Shown one piece after another: positions 6,087 to 13,265 of a stretch of DNA of 13,265 nt. Source of the DNA: Adhaeribacter sp. (lineage in GTDB: Bacteria; Bacteroidota; Bacteroidia; Cytophagales; Hymenobacteraceae); the NCBI GenBank assembly GCA_028288395.1, contig JAQBNV010000512.1:1-13265 (forward strand). The letters run 5' to 3'. The notes below the pieces were generated by a model, which saw only the letters and a program-made list of their open reading frames with translations, was not told the DNA's origin and ran no database searches. Positions within the stretch are counted from its first letter, which is position 1. The number at the start of each line of letters is the position of its first letter. Position numbers and translations under genes: made by a program.

Positions 6087-8183
6087 TTATATCCGGTAAC
6101 GCAACTGGCAACGAATATCCGACCGGACGGGGCCCGCAATTTCTTCCAGACCTGATCCAATGGTTTCCTGGTGCCGGTAATGGGTAGATGCAATTTTCAG
6201 CCATGCATCCAGTCGGGCGGAAATATTATACTGCCCTACTACATACACGCGGGTTCCGGTTCCAAAAAAGGCCGGTACTGAAAAAGCCGAAAGCACATCC
6301 CGCTCCGTTGCATATTGCCGGGTCTCATAATCATCCGTATCAAAAAGGGCATAGCGGGCACTGATTACTGCTTTCCCATAATTAAATATTCCTTCCTGAC
6401 TTATGTAATAGCCGGTCTTTGGGGGCTGGCTGTGCTGGTACTGGCTCATTTGTACGCGTGAACGCAGTACCAAAGTCGGTAATGGTGAAAAATCGAGGTA
6501 AAACAAATAATTGCGGCGGGTTGCAGGAGCAACGTAGCGAAGTTGCCGGTTTTCTGCGTCCAGGTTTAAACCTTTAGTTTCCTGGCGAAATTGCGCGTAA
6601 AGCGAGGTCGTTTTAGCGGGTTTAAACAAGGCCCGCACCAAATATTCTGATCCCCGGGAGGGTGCATCTACCCGGTATCTGAGCCACGGAAAACGAAATT
6701 GATCGAAGTAAGCGGTAATTTCCCATTTGGTGGCTGGCTTGATTTTCAACCCAGTGTACCATCCCTGCTCATTAATATTACGGGTATTTTCGCCGAAGGC
6801 ATTCCCGTAAAAACTGTGAAAATCTTTCTGGTAATTCCGGTACACCACCGCAACGTCTACCTGCTTAGATAAACTGGCCATAAACCCGTTAATCGTACCC
6901 ATACCGCCGCTGGCAGACCGGGCACTTTCACCAAAAATATTCAGATTATGCCAGCTATAACTATAATTAAACCCAAGATTAAAATTTTGCCGTCCCGTAA
7001 ATTCAAAGGAATTGTAGCTGGCCGGCCGGCGCTGCAATGGCATACTATAATGGGTATTTAAAATGGTTACCCCGGTTGTAAAACTACGATCCGGCGATTT
7101 ATAAGTAAGATTGCTGCCGTAAACGGTGCTTGTTAAGCGGTTTTTATTCGCTAATTCGGTGGGTGTCCGGTGAAAGCCGGAAGTTTGTACGCCCCCAAAT
7201 GCCAGGTTAGTCTCCCCTATGCTATCGGCAATTAAAGCTGCCGCACCATCCATCATTTTCACTGAAAAGAAACCGGTCAGGTCCAGGTTTTGCCGGATGG
7301 CGTAAGTTGCTGCCGCTCCCCGGAAAAAGCCGCTTTCGAGTACCGAGGAATAGGGCCGGATGCCGACATTGCTACGCCGGAGCGTAGTAATGGTTTCGCT
7401 GCCTTTACCCACCGAGAAGCCCGAAGACAATAACAAACCCTGACCAAACTGCAACTGGTAATCGCCCAACGCCAGCGCTTTGAACTTGCCTTTATTATAA
7501 ACCTGAAAATGCGCCGAGTAAAAATCGGCGCCGTACTGATGCCGGGCCGGATGCCAGCGCCAGGCTTCTCCAGCATCTTTTTCGGCGGTAAAGCCTAAAC
7601 TAAAATCATGGGCATGGCTGTTTCTGTAACGCCATAACACTTTATCGGGCGAACCGGTGTAGCGGGTGGTCAGGCGATTGCCAATGGTGTCGGGGGCAGT
7701 ATAACCTTTGCGCTGCTGCCAGGTACGGTCATAGCGCGCTAATAAATAATGGTTCTTGTTTTCGCGAATGCGCTGCCATAAATCCTGCCGGGTCGTTAAT
7801 AAGCTAGGTTCCTGCACCGTTACGAAAGGCAATAACTTCTGGATGGTTATTAAATCCAGGTCCGGTACGGCCTGTAACTCGTAAATACTGAGCAATTTAC
7901 CATTTTCCCGAATGTGTTTTAACAGGTTGGTTATCTGAGTGGGCGTGAGTATAAAAAGCGTAGTTAGCTCTTCGGCATTTGTATTATTCAGGTTAATGGG
8001 ATTCTGGTAATACAACAAAAGGCTTTCGTAAATATCTTCGTAAACCTGGTTATCTTCTTCCTGCTGCGAAAGCAATTCCTGCACTAATAATTCCAGGTTC
8101 ACGGCCGGACGTTGGTGTTCCTGCCCGCATACCGGAAATGCAAAAACGCAAAGCAACAGGAGCGGGAATAATCTTCTACCCAT
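6087..8183 (-). CDS. Secreted helix-hairpin-helix protein with barrel-like C-terminal region
   Basis: The 698-residue protein opens with a signal peptide (MGRRLFPLLLLCVFAFPVCG, cleaved near residue 20; Cys19 does not fit a lipobox). Then comes an acidic helical stretch (28-62) and a ComEA-like helix-hairpin-helix segment: NPINLNNTNAEELTTLFILT (61-80), the IRENGKLLSIYELQAVPDLD hairpin (91-110) and an LITIQKLLPFV helix. From about 130 on it changes to alternating polar/aromatic strands rich in Tyr, Phe, Arg and Gly, with GDYQLQFGQGLLLSSGFSVG (240-259) and an end in CQLRYRI, as in outer-membrane beta-barrels. Large HHH proteins of this kind are common in Bacteroidota but, to my knowledge, have no settled function. 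The HHH fold often binds DNA without sequence specificity, yet here it would be exported. The gene is six bases downstream of the PorV-like gene and probably translated from the same mRNA. Confidence 0.75.
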   Translation of the reverse strand: MGRRLFPLLLLCVFAFPVCGQEHQRPAVNLELLVQELLSQQEEDNQVYEDIYESLLLYYQNPINLNNTNAEELTTLFILTPTQITNLLKHIRENGKLLSIYELQAVPDLDLITIQKLLPFVTVQEPSLLTTRQDLWQRIRENKNHYLLARYDRTWQQRKGYTAPDTIGNRLTTRYTGSPDKVLWRYRNSHAHDFSLGFTAEKDAGEAWRWHPARHQYGADFYSAHFQVYNKGKFKALALGDYQLQFGQGLLLSSGFSVGKGSETITTLRRSNVGIRPYSSVLESGFFRGAAATYAIRQNLDLTGFFSVKMMDGAAALIADSIGETNLAFGGVQTSGFHRTPTELANKNRLTSTVYGSNLTYKSPDRSFTTGVTILNTHYSMPLQRRPASYNSFEFTGRQNFNLGFNYSYSWHNLNIFGESARSASGGMGTINGFMASLSKQVDVAVVYRNYQKDFHSFYGNAFGENTRNINEQGWYTGLKIKPATKWEITAYFDQFRFPWLRYRVDAPSRGSEYLVRALFKPAKTTSLYAQFRQETKGLNLDAENRQLRYVAPATRRNYLFYLDFSPLPTLVLRSRVQMSQYQHSQPPKTGYYISQEGIFNYGKAVISARYALFDTDDYETRQYATERDVLSAFSVPAFFGTGTRVYVVGQYNISARLDAWLKIASTHYRHQETIGSGLEEIAGPVRSDIRCQLRYRI

Positions 8184-8189
8184 CGGCTC

Positions 8190-9011
8190 CTAATCGAATT
8201 GGTACGAAACGGACAAGAAATTACTGATACCTAACACCGAGTGGCTGCCCAGCGCATAGTCAATTGCTATATTATTGGAAGTAAAACCAATGCCAGCCGT
8301 AGCCGCTTTCCGGGCAGTAGAAAAGCCGGTTCGCAAGGCCAATTGCGCTATTGGCTTATATTCCAGACCACTTTTAAAATCGGCGGACTGCTCTAAATCC
8401 TTCTCGGTTTCGACGCTCAGAAGCAATTTTGTTCCCGGTTTATAGGCCAGGCCCGCCTGCATCACCGTCGGGAAACGCTCGTTCTGAAAACGCGCAAGTT
8501 TGGCCTGGTTAAAATTAAAGATATGTGCCCCAAAAGTCAGTTTGGGTATTATTTCGGATTGTCCGCCAAAGGATAATGCGACGGCCCGCCGGCTACCTGA
8601 TTCTTCGAGATGGATTTGTAATAAGGTAGCCTTTAAACCTAAACTTACCGGGCCAATCTGGTGGGCGTAAGCTAATCCTAACTTTTGTTCGTTGAAAAGC
8701 TTATCACCAAAACGCGCTAATTCTATTCCGGCCGCTCCTCCTTTGGTCAGCGGATAAACGCCCTGCAGGGTAACCGTACTCAGTTCTTTTAAGTTGAACC
8801 TGTTTTCGGCATATACCCCGGCCACTGGCTTTTTAAGAGCGGTAATGCCGGCTATATTGTTAGAGACCGCCCAAACATCGGCAAGGGTTACCGCTACCCC
8901 AGCCATTCCGGCTGCCCGAGCACCTACCGCCGGTGGGTTGTCATCCGCCCGGGAGATATAAGTAACAAGAGATAAAATCAGTAACAGCAGCAGCCTAATT
9001 TTATATTTCAT
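8190..9011 (-). CDS. PorV/PorQ-like outer-membrane protein (FadL-type barrel)
   Basis: The preferred start is ATG 9009-9011, which gives 273 residues with a clean signal peptide ([20 protein letters not shown], cleavage near Ala22). A longer frame begins at 9092, but it would bury the signal peptide behind 27 polar residues and overlap the yidD leader. The mature start [20 protein letters not shown] followed by SNNIAG matches the GAR-AGMGGA-VALADD-SA--NPAG signature of the PorV/PorQ/FadL-like group. The rest is alternating beta strands ending in FLSVSYQFD, with the terminal aromatic expected of a barrel recognised by BAM. PorV proteins serve type IX secretion as shuttles or anchors. This one is a paralogue-level match and I would not call it porV. 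The HHH/barrel gene follows after six bases, which suggests one operon and perhaps one complex. Confidence 0.7.
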   Translation of the reverse strand: MKYKIRLLLLLILSLVTYISRADDNPPAVGARAAGMAGVAVTLADVWAVSNNIAGITALKKPVAGVYAENRFNLKELSTVTLQGVYPLTKGGAAGIELARFGDKLFNEQKLGLAYAHQIGPVSLGLKATLLQIHLEESGSRRAVALSFGGQSEIIPKLTFGAHIFNFNQAKLARFQNERFPTVMQAGLAYKPGTKLLLSVETEKDLEQSADFKSGLEYKPIAQLALRTGFSTARKAATAGIGFTSNNIAIDYALGSHSVLGISNFLSVSYQFD

Positions 9012-9094
9012 GTACCCGTTTATTGCCGATTTTAACCTTATTTTCGCCTTATCATTCGGGTTATTTACGTACGCAAATGGTAACTGATACACTT

Positions 9095-9316
9095 ATGAAA
9101 CAGATAGTTAAATATATTTTCCTTGGATTAATCTGGATTTACCGAAGCATAATTTCGCCACTCACCCCGGCCAGTTGCCGGTTTACGCCCACTTGTTCGC
9201 AATATGCTGCTGATGCCATTACCCGGCATGGCCCGTTTAAAGGCGGTTGGCTAGCGATAAAGCGTATTGGGCGGTGTCATCCGTGGGGAGGCAGCGGCTA
9301 CGATCCGGTCCCCTGA
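9095..9316 (+). CDS. yidD: Membrane protein insertion efficiency factor YidD
   Basis: The 73-residue protein begins [20 protein letters not shown], an amphipathic membrane-associated helix. It continues with the near-invariant family block [20 protein letters not shown] (three Cys in view counting GRCHPW), [20 protein letters not shown] and the ending GGSGYDPVP. YidD associates with the inner membrane near YidC and helps insertion of membrane proteins. I chose the start at 9095 because it aligns with family N-termini. ATG 9077 and ATG 9023 lie upstream in frame and add polar residues. The gene is not beside rnpA, rpmH or yidC. Instead it diverges from the PorV-like gene, with both promoters in roughly 80 bases. 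Confidence 0.93.
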   Translation: MKQIVKYIFLGLIWIYRSIISPLTPASCRFTPTCSQYAADAITRHGPFKGGWLAIKRIGRCHPWGGSGYDPVP

Positions 9317-9532
9317 AGTGGGCACTAATTTCAGGAAGAAAATATTTCCTTTTTCTGCAGAAGGAAGATAATTTCCCATCCATCGTCACGGTTAACAGAA
9401 AGTAGTTTTTACCCGGGAGGATGGGAAATATTTAAAGGAAGGAATAAAATTTGAATGTTTAGTTTACCCACTTCAACCTTCTAATGCGAAACTAGAGAGA
9501 AGCGGAATTAATAAGATAATTCCAAACTAATT
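9317..9532. other. Convergent spacer with several inverted repeats
   Basis: Between the ends of yidD and the lipocalin-like gene there are three inverted repeats. CCTGAA/TTCAGG (9312-9317 with 9330-9335) overlaps the yidD stop. AGGAA/TTCCT (9333-9337 with 9346-9350) is followed by four T and could terminate yidD weakly. A perfect 11-base pair, ATTTCCCATCC/GGATGGGAAAT (9371-9381 with 9419-9429), has a 37-base loop. No open frame of note is present. Confidence 0.5.
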
Positions 9533-10339
9533 TTATTTCTCCTTCGCCCAGATTTCGTAAATTTTATTTCCGGCGGTGCTCAGGCCGCGGTGGTGCCAGT
9601 CGCCGTTTTTTACTTCGTAATCAAAAGAAATACTCATTCCTACCCGTTTGGGATCGCGGGAAAAGAACTGAATATTCTCGGTATATTTTCCGTCCTTCAG
9701 GGTATAGGTACCGCCCCCAGTTCCAAAAAATTGTTTTGTTTCGGTATTGATCGCTGCCCATTGAAAGTGCTTACCCGATAGCCATTTGATAGTTTTGCGC
9801 GGCCCTCGCTGTATCACCGACATTTGCCCGGGCTGGGTTTCCCGCTCCCGGATTCGCCAGGCCCCGGCTAAAGGACTATCACCAGCATCCAGCCGTTCCC
9901 AACTTTCGGTTACCGGCTTACCGTTCCGGGTGCCCGTCAACTGCAACGAATTGCCTTTGGTGCTTAATGTATAAGTTTGGCTGATGCCAACTTTGGTCGA
10001 ATCTTTGGTAAAATATTCGAGGTTTTCGGTGTAGCGGTCTTTTTCTAACGTGTAGGTACCTCCCTGGGCACCTATAAATTCCTTGTTATTCAGGTTATAA
10101 TCGGCCGCGGTAAAGTAGCCATCCACCATAATTTTAACTACGTTCGGGGCAGTTTGGGCGGGATCGGTTGTTTTCACCAACTGCCAGGCTCCTGTGAGTG
10201 CTTTTGCTGCTGCATTTACGGGCTGCTGTTGAAAACGGGTAGTACTTTCTTTTTTGCCTAACCGGAAACCAAAAGTGGTAGATACCAGCAGGACTAAAAT
10301 TACCAGGGAATAAAAATTTAACAAGTGGTTTACTTTCAT
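9533..10339 (-). CDS. Secreted protein with two tandem lipocalin-like domains
   Basis: The 268-residue protein has an N-terminal hydrophobic segment (about 5-25, LLNFYSLVILVLLVSTTFGF), probably a cleaved signal peptide. There is no lipobox. The rest is one domain twice. Copy one (about 47-145) runs LTGAWQLVKTTD, YFTAADYN, FIGAQGGTYTLEKDRYTENL and GISQTY-L. Copy two (about 156-265) runs LAGAWRIRERET, HFQWAAIN, FFGTGGGTYTLKDGKYTENI and GMSISFDYEV. The G-W start and the repeated strands resemble small lipocalin-like (calycin) beta-barrels that bind hydrophobic or small ligands. Related single-domain secreted proteins are frequent in Bacteroidota. Ligand and role are unknown. The gene is monocistronic by layout, with yidD facing it and a 564-base spacer upstream that carries a palindrome. 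Confidence 0.7.
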   Translation of the reverse strand: MKVNHLLNFYSLVILVLLVSTTFGFRLGKKESTTRFQQQPVNAAAKALTGAWQLVKTTDPAQTAPNVVKIMVDGYFTAADYNLNNKEFIGAQGGTYTLEKDRYTENLEYFTKDSTKVGISQTYTLSTKGNSLQLTGTRNGKPVTESWERLDAGDSPLAGAWRIRERETQPGQMSVIQRGPRKTIKWLSGKHFQWAAINTETKQFFGTGGGTYTLKDGKYTENIQFFSRDPKRVGMSISFDYEVKNGDWHHRGLSTAGNKIYEIWAKEK

Positions 10340-10395
10340 GATTTTTCAGGTTTAAACGTGAACACTCGCTTATGAATAACTTATATTTAACAAGG

Positions 10396-10419
10396 CTATA
10401 AAACACAGATGTTTTATAG
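10396..10419. promoter_or_regulatory. Perfect palindrome upstream of the lipocalin-like gene
   Basis: CTATAAAACA (10396-10405) and TGTTTTATAG (10410-10419) are exact reverse complements around a 4-base centre. The site ends 57 bases before the gene's ATG. It could be an operator for a dimeric regulator or a 5' leader hairpin. The sequence alone does not decide between them. Confidence 0.45.
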
Positions 10420-10751
10420 TACCGCTATCCTACCTTTTACCCGGCAGTCTGCTTTCGGACCGGATTTCACCCGAAAATCAGCCGTTGTAGGCGTCAGCCT
10501 CTGAGGAATATTTTCCTGGTAGCCGGTTTGAAAGTTTAGCAATAGCGGCAGCGCTGATAAAACAGGCATTTACGAAATTAATAAATTTTCTCAAAGGAGC
10601 AGCTTCAAGCTAAATATTGGCGACCTAAATAATTAAACAATTAAATCTTCGCTCTAATATTATTGTGCAATTGCCTTGCCAGCATGGAGGCAAAATATAT
10701 CCTCTTTCCTCAAGTTTTGACTGCGGGTTAAGATACTAACGCTAAGATGGT

Positions 10752-10785
10752 AAAAAAAGAGATGCTCCAAAGGCTGGCTTTTTTT
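10752..10785 (-). terminator. Candidate lgt terminator
   Basis: AAAAAAAG (10752-10759) can pair with CTTTTTTT (10778-10785) around an 18-base interior that has a small CCA/TGG pairing. It lies about 120 bases past the lgt stop and has T runs on both strands, but the stem is almost all A-T. The call is tentative. Confidence 0.35.
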
Positions 10786-10903
10786 CCGTGGTTATAAAAC
10801 AGCTTTTAGCAAACTGTCTATTAACTTGGCGGAGAGAGGCAGCAATTGGAGCAGCTTAGGCAGGCAGAAAAGCATTCGGGAGCACACGAATGCATTCAGG
10901 CCT

Positions 10904-11782
10904 TTAACTTCTTACTCTAGTTTTGGGTTTAGTCTTGATATCGTCTGGGTCCAGGGTATTGATATGGGGCAATACCGGATGGGTATAAGACCGGATCAAG
11001 ACCACGAGCCCGACCAAAATAAGCGGGATACTTAGTATTTGTCCCATATTCAGGGCCATGGATTCTTCAAAACCTACTTGTGGCTCTTTCAAAAACTCGT
11101 ACAGAAAACGCAGGGTAAATAAAATAACTACGAATAAACCAAATATCCGACCCCGGGGTGTTGCGCTCTTTAACTGTCGCCAGAGGAAATAGAGCGCTAC
11201 GAAAAGTAAAAAGCTGGAAATAGCTTCGTATAACTGGGCTGGATGGCGGGGAACTTGCGGAAACTCAAAATTGCGTAGAAATACAAAAGCCCAGGGCACA
11301 TCGGTAGCTTTCCCTACTATCTCGGAATTAAACAAATTACCTAAACGGATTAAGGCACCACCCAAAGCCACTACAATTACAATGCGATCCAGCACCCATA
11401 AATAATCGAATTTATATTTACGGCTAAACAGATACAGCGCCAATAAAATACCGATGGTAGCACCATGACTGGCTAGCCCCCCCTCCCATATCTTCAGAAT
11501 GCGGATAGGATCTTTCAGGTATATTTCTGGTTCGTAAAACAGACAGTGGCCCAGGCGGGCACCCACCACCGTACCCACAATCATGTACAGGGTAATTACA
11601 TCTATCCATTTTTCCCGCACGCCTTCGGCTTTATAAATACGGGTTAAAATTATTTGTCCGAAAATGAAACCGGAAGCGAAAAGCAAACCGTACCACCGCA
11701 GCGCTACGCTGCCAAAAAAGGGCATATCAAACCGAAATATTTCGTCGGATACGTTCCAAGTAATGTAATTAAGGATAGCCAT
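10904..11782 (-). CDS. lgt: Prolipoprotein diacylglyceryl transferase
   Basis: The 292-residue inner-membrane enzyme moves diacylglycerol from phosphatidylglycerol to the lipobox cysteine of prelipoproteins, the first step of lipoprotein maturation. Several hydrophobic segments are evident (about 27-47, 62-78, 104-120, 128-145, 186-201, 214-230, 248-264). Family signatures include ALRWYGLLFASGF (27-39; Tyr31, equivalent to E. coli Tyr26), ARLGHCLFYEPE (75-86), EGGLASHGA (100-108) with His106 (His103), the Lgt signature GGALIRLGNLFNSEIVG (141-157) with Arg146, Asn149 and Glu154, PRHPAQLYEA (178-187) and LRFLYEFLKEPQ (224-235) with the probable late arginine Arg225. All expected key residues are present and the length is normal. 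The tail after residue 266 is short and charged. It lies downstream of nadE on the same strand, but a strong terminator separates them. The sugar dehydrogenase in this window is a predicted substrate. Confidence 0.96.
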   Translation of the reverse strand: MAILNYITWNVSDEIFRFDMPFFGSVALRWYGLLFASGFIFGQIILTRIYKAEGVREKWIDVITLYMIVGTVVGARLGHCLFYEPEIYLKDPIRILKIWEGGLASHGATIGILLALYLFSRKYKFDYLWVLDRIVIVVALGGALIRLGNLFNSEIVGKATDVPWAFVFLRNFEFPQVPRHPAQLYEAISSFLLFVALYFLWRQLKSATPRGRIFGLFVVILFTLRFLYEFLKEPQVGFEESMALNMGQILSIPLILVGLVVLIRSYTHPVLPHINTLDPDDIKTKPKTRVRS

Positions 11783-11849
11783 AGTTTAAAATATCAGATT
11801 CAAAATTACGATTTTGTACTGAGTACACAACACGGCTACTCCTTAATAA

Positions 11850-11886
11850 AAGATAAGCGCTTCTTTGTGATAGAAGCGCTTATCTT
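11850..11886 (-). terminator. Rho-independent terminator of nadE
   Basis: A perfect 14-base-pair stem (11850-11863 with 11873-11886, core AAGCGCTT) closes a 9-base loop. On the minus strand TTTTATTAAGG follows. It lies about 30 bases after the nadE stop and about 68 bases before the lgt start, so lgt probably has its own promoter in the short remainder. Confidence 0.85.
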
Positions 11887-11916
11887 ATTTAACATAATAA
11901 ATAAACTATTTACCAA

Positions 11917-13265
11917 TCAAAAATTAAGTTCTTCGGTAAAGCCGCCGCTGAGGATTGGAAATCGCAGCCAGCTCCGGGGATTAAGATTATAGTCGTCGAG
12001 ATGAAAAGATGGCGCATAACGTTCCCGTTTCCACTGGTTGCGCGACCATAGCGCATAAAAGCGCCCGATGTGCTGCCGGAGTAAATCATCGGATTCGGTG
12101 CCCCGCATTTTCTCAAACACCTGTCGTGGCGACAAGCGGTCGTAAAAAGCGTGGCGCTCTATCTGGTTTAAGATAGGGTAAGGCATCAAATCCTTTTCAT
12201 CGGTTTGGGCCTGCACGGCCGGGCGCAATTCGGCCGTAGGCTGCAGGTTATTTACGTACTGCAAACCTTCGTAACCGAGTTCCAGTTGGGCCCATACCAG
12301 CCACTGGCGCAGAAAAGCTTTATCTACGCCGGCCAGAGGCGAAATACTGCCGGCTGTATCACCGTCCATGGTGGCATATCCAACGGCGGCTTCGCTCCGG
12401 TTCGAAGTAGCCATCAGCAAAGAGCCGGTTAGGTTGGCCAGCATCCAGATAACCGGCGCCCGCACCCGGGCCTGAATATTCTGCAAGGTTATATCATCGG
12501 TTTCCCAGGATAATTTACGGCCGATGGCGGTTTCTATCTTATCGGTATAGCCCGCCACCTCGTCATCGATAAACCAGTTATAAAATGTAGCGCCTAAGGA
12601 TTTGGCCAGCCCTTCGGCCGACCGGAAAGTATCTTCCGAAGAATTACGGGAAGCCTGGTAGGCACAAATCAGCAAGCGCCCACAAAGTGTTTTAACCTGT
12701 TCCGCTTCCGGTAAAATTTTCAGAGCTGCTACTTCTTCGGCAGTAATAAATGGTAACCGCCGGGCAAACTCTTCCAAGCCTATTTCCGCTACCGCACGAC
12801 GAATCATCTCGGCCACAGCCACCGCGCACATCGAAGAGTCGGCGCCGCCACTCAGCGATAAAACATATCCCCGGCTTTTACTCTTGCGCAAATAATCAAA
12901 CAAAGCCAGGCTTAAGGCCGAGATTAATTCTTTTGATTCATCAATTTCTCCTAACAGCACCAACTGGTCGGCCGAAGGCAAAGGATTGGCAAAATTCACT
13001 TCGGCCGCTTCCGTATCTACCCGTTTAAAGCTAAGCAGGTTATTGCGCAGCACCAGGTTACCATTCTGAGCAATTAATATTTCGCCGTCGTAAATCATGG
13101 TTCCGGCTTCGTTCCCCAACAGGTTTACGTACAAATAGGCACAGTTAAATTTTTTAGAGGCATTCAGCACTAGTTTGTACCGCAAATCGGTTTTGCTCAT
13201 GGCAAAATGACTGGCACTGGGATTGATAATTAGCTGAACGCCTTTTTGTAAATGCCGGACGGCCG
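11917..13265 (-). CDS. nadE: Glutamine-dependent NAD(+) synthetase, C-terminal part (5' end outside window)
   Basis: The frame is open to the window edge: codons 13203-13265 read AVRHLQKGVQLIINPSASHF, so the Met at 13200 is internal. About 448 residues are visible out of some 600 or more expected. The first ~90 residues are the end of the nitrilase-type glutaminase domain (NPSASHFAMSKTDLRYKLVL), which frees ammonia from glutamine. Its catalytic Cys lies beyond the window. The rest is the ATP-dependent synthetase domain that amidates nicotinic acid adenine dinucleotide to NAD: the PP-loop LSLSGGADSS, then LLMATSNRSEAAVGYATMDG (the GT-N-SE region), DTAGSISPLAGVDK and the C-terminal LSPRQVFEKM and WSRNQWKRERYAPSFHLDDY helices. 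The long insertion after the PP-loop (about 70 residues before the second ATP-site segment) is like other Bacteroidota enzymes. A terminator follows. Confidence 0.94.
   Translation of the reverse strand, partial: AVRHLQKGVQLIINPSASHFAMSKTDLRYKLVLNASKKFNCAYLYVNLLGNEAGTMIYDGEILIAQNGNLVLRNNLLSFKRVDTEAAEVNFANPLPSADQLVLLGEIDESKELISALSLALFDYLRKSKSRGYVLSLSGGADSSMCAVAVAEMIRRAVAEIGLEEFARRLPFITAEEVAALKILPEAEQVKTLCGRLLICAYQASRNSSEDTFRSAEGLAKSLGATFYNWFIDDEVAGYTDKIETAIGRKLSWETDDITLQNIQARVRAPVIWMLANLTGSLLMATSNRSEAAVGYATMDGDTAGSISPLAGVDKAFLRQWLVWAQLELGYEGLQYVNNLQPTAELRPAVQAQTDEKDLMPYPILNQIERHAFYDRLSPRQVFEKMRGTESDDLLRQHIGRFYALWSRNQWKRERYAPSFHLDDYNLNPRSWLRFPILSGGFTEELNF

Larger units (their letters stand above)
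10340..10903. other. 564-base spacer upstream of the lipocalin-like gene and downstream of lgt
   Basis: The spacer must hold the promoter of the minus-strand lipocalin-like gene and the terminator of lgt. A perfect palindrome lies at 10396-10419 and a T/A-tailed hairpin candidate at 10752-10785. Both are listed separately. In the remainder I saw no convincing open frame, tRNA or known riboswitch. Confidence 0.45.

Noticed and set aside
9012..9092. N-terminal extension of the PorV-like protein by 27 residues
   Set aside because: It would place polar residues before a clear signal peptide and run into the yidD start region. The ATG at 9009-9011 fits better.
10430..10560. Possible riboswitch or structured RNA upstream of the lipocalin-like gene
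   Set aside because: Short complementary pieces are present, but they do not assemble into any known riboswitch core that I can recognise.
11654..11992. Plus-strand frame spanning the lgt start, the nadE terminator and the nadE end
   Set aside because: It runs through a strong terminator hairpin and two gene ends, so it is a chance frame.
1..13265. CRISPR array, tRNA, rRNA, phage module or defence island
   Set aside because: I saw no regularly spaced repeats, no tRNA-like cloverleaf, no conserved rRNA segment and no integrase, nuclease, methylase or toxin-antitoxin signatures outside the two insertion sequences.

Overview
The window looks like chromosome from a member of the Bacteroidota, probably Cytophagales and perhaps an Adhaeribacter/Hymenobacter relative. 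That placement is inferred from a PorV/FadL-like outer-membrane protein, a secreted helix-hairpin-helix plus barrel-like protein, a long glutamine-dependent NAD synthetase, weak Shine-Dalgarno signals and Hymenobacter-like IS630 protein sequence. It was not tested by a database search.

Layout. Positions 1-1474 are a decayed mobile-element zone. An IS1595-type transposase runs off the left edge. It lies against a GNAT acetyltransferase gene cut to its first 55 codons. Behind that gene's start sits an IS630-family element with clear inverted repeats and a TA duplication. Its transposase reading frame is broken by an indel, an A7 slip site and an amber codon. Positions 1514-4012 hold two minus-strand metabolic genes: a lipoprotein PQQ-type sugar/sorbosone dehydrogenase and cysM (cysteine synthase B), with a strong terminator between them. 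After a 606-base divergent spacer come two plus-strand genes: an ankyrin-repeat protein and an unrecognised membrane-anchored protein with a helix-turn-helix-like C-terminus. Positions 6087-9011 are a minus-strand pair of envelope genes six bases apart (HHH/barrel protein and PorV-like protein). The small gene yidD diverges from them. Positions 9533-10339 encode a secreted protein made of two copies of a lipocalin-like domain, with a perfect palindrome upstream. Positions 10904-13265 hold lgt and the 3' part of nadE, separated by a strong terminator.

How it works together. Several genes concern the cell envelope: lgt makes lipoproteins (the sugar dehydrogenase here is a predicted client), YidD assists membrane-protein insertion, and the HHH/barrel and PorV-like pair probably reach the outer membrane. 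cysM and nadE are core metabolism. I found no CRISPR array, tRNA, rRNA, phage module or recognisable defence operon. The most open questions are the membrane-anchored HTH-like protein, the HHH/barrel operon and the recoding state of the IS630 transposase.
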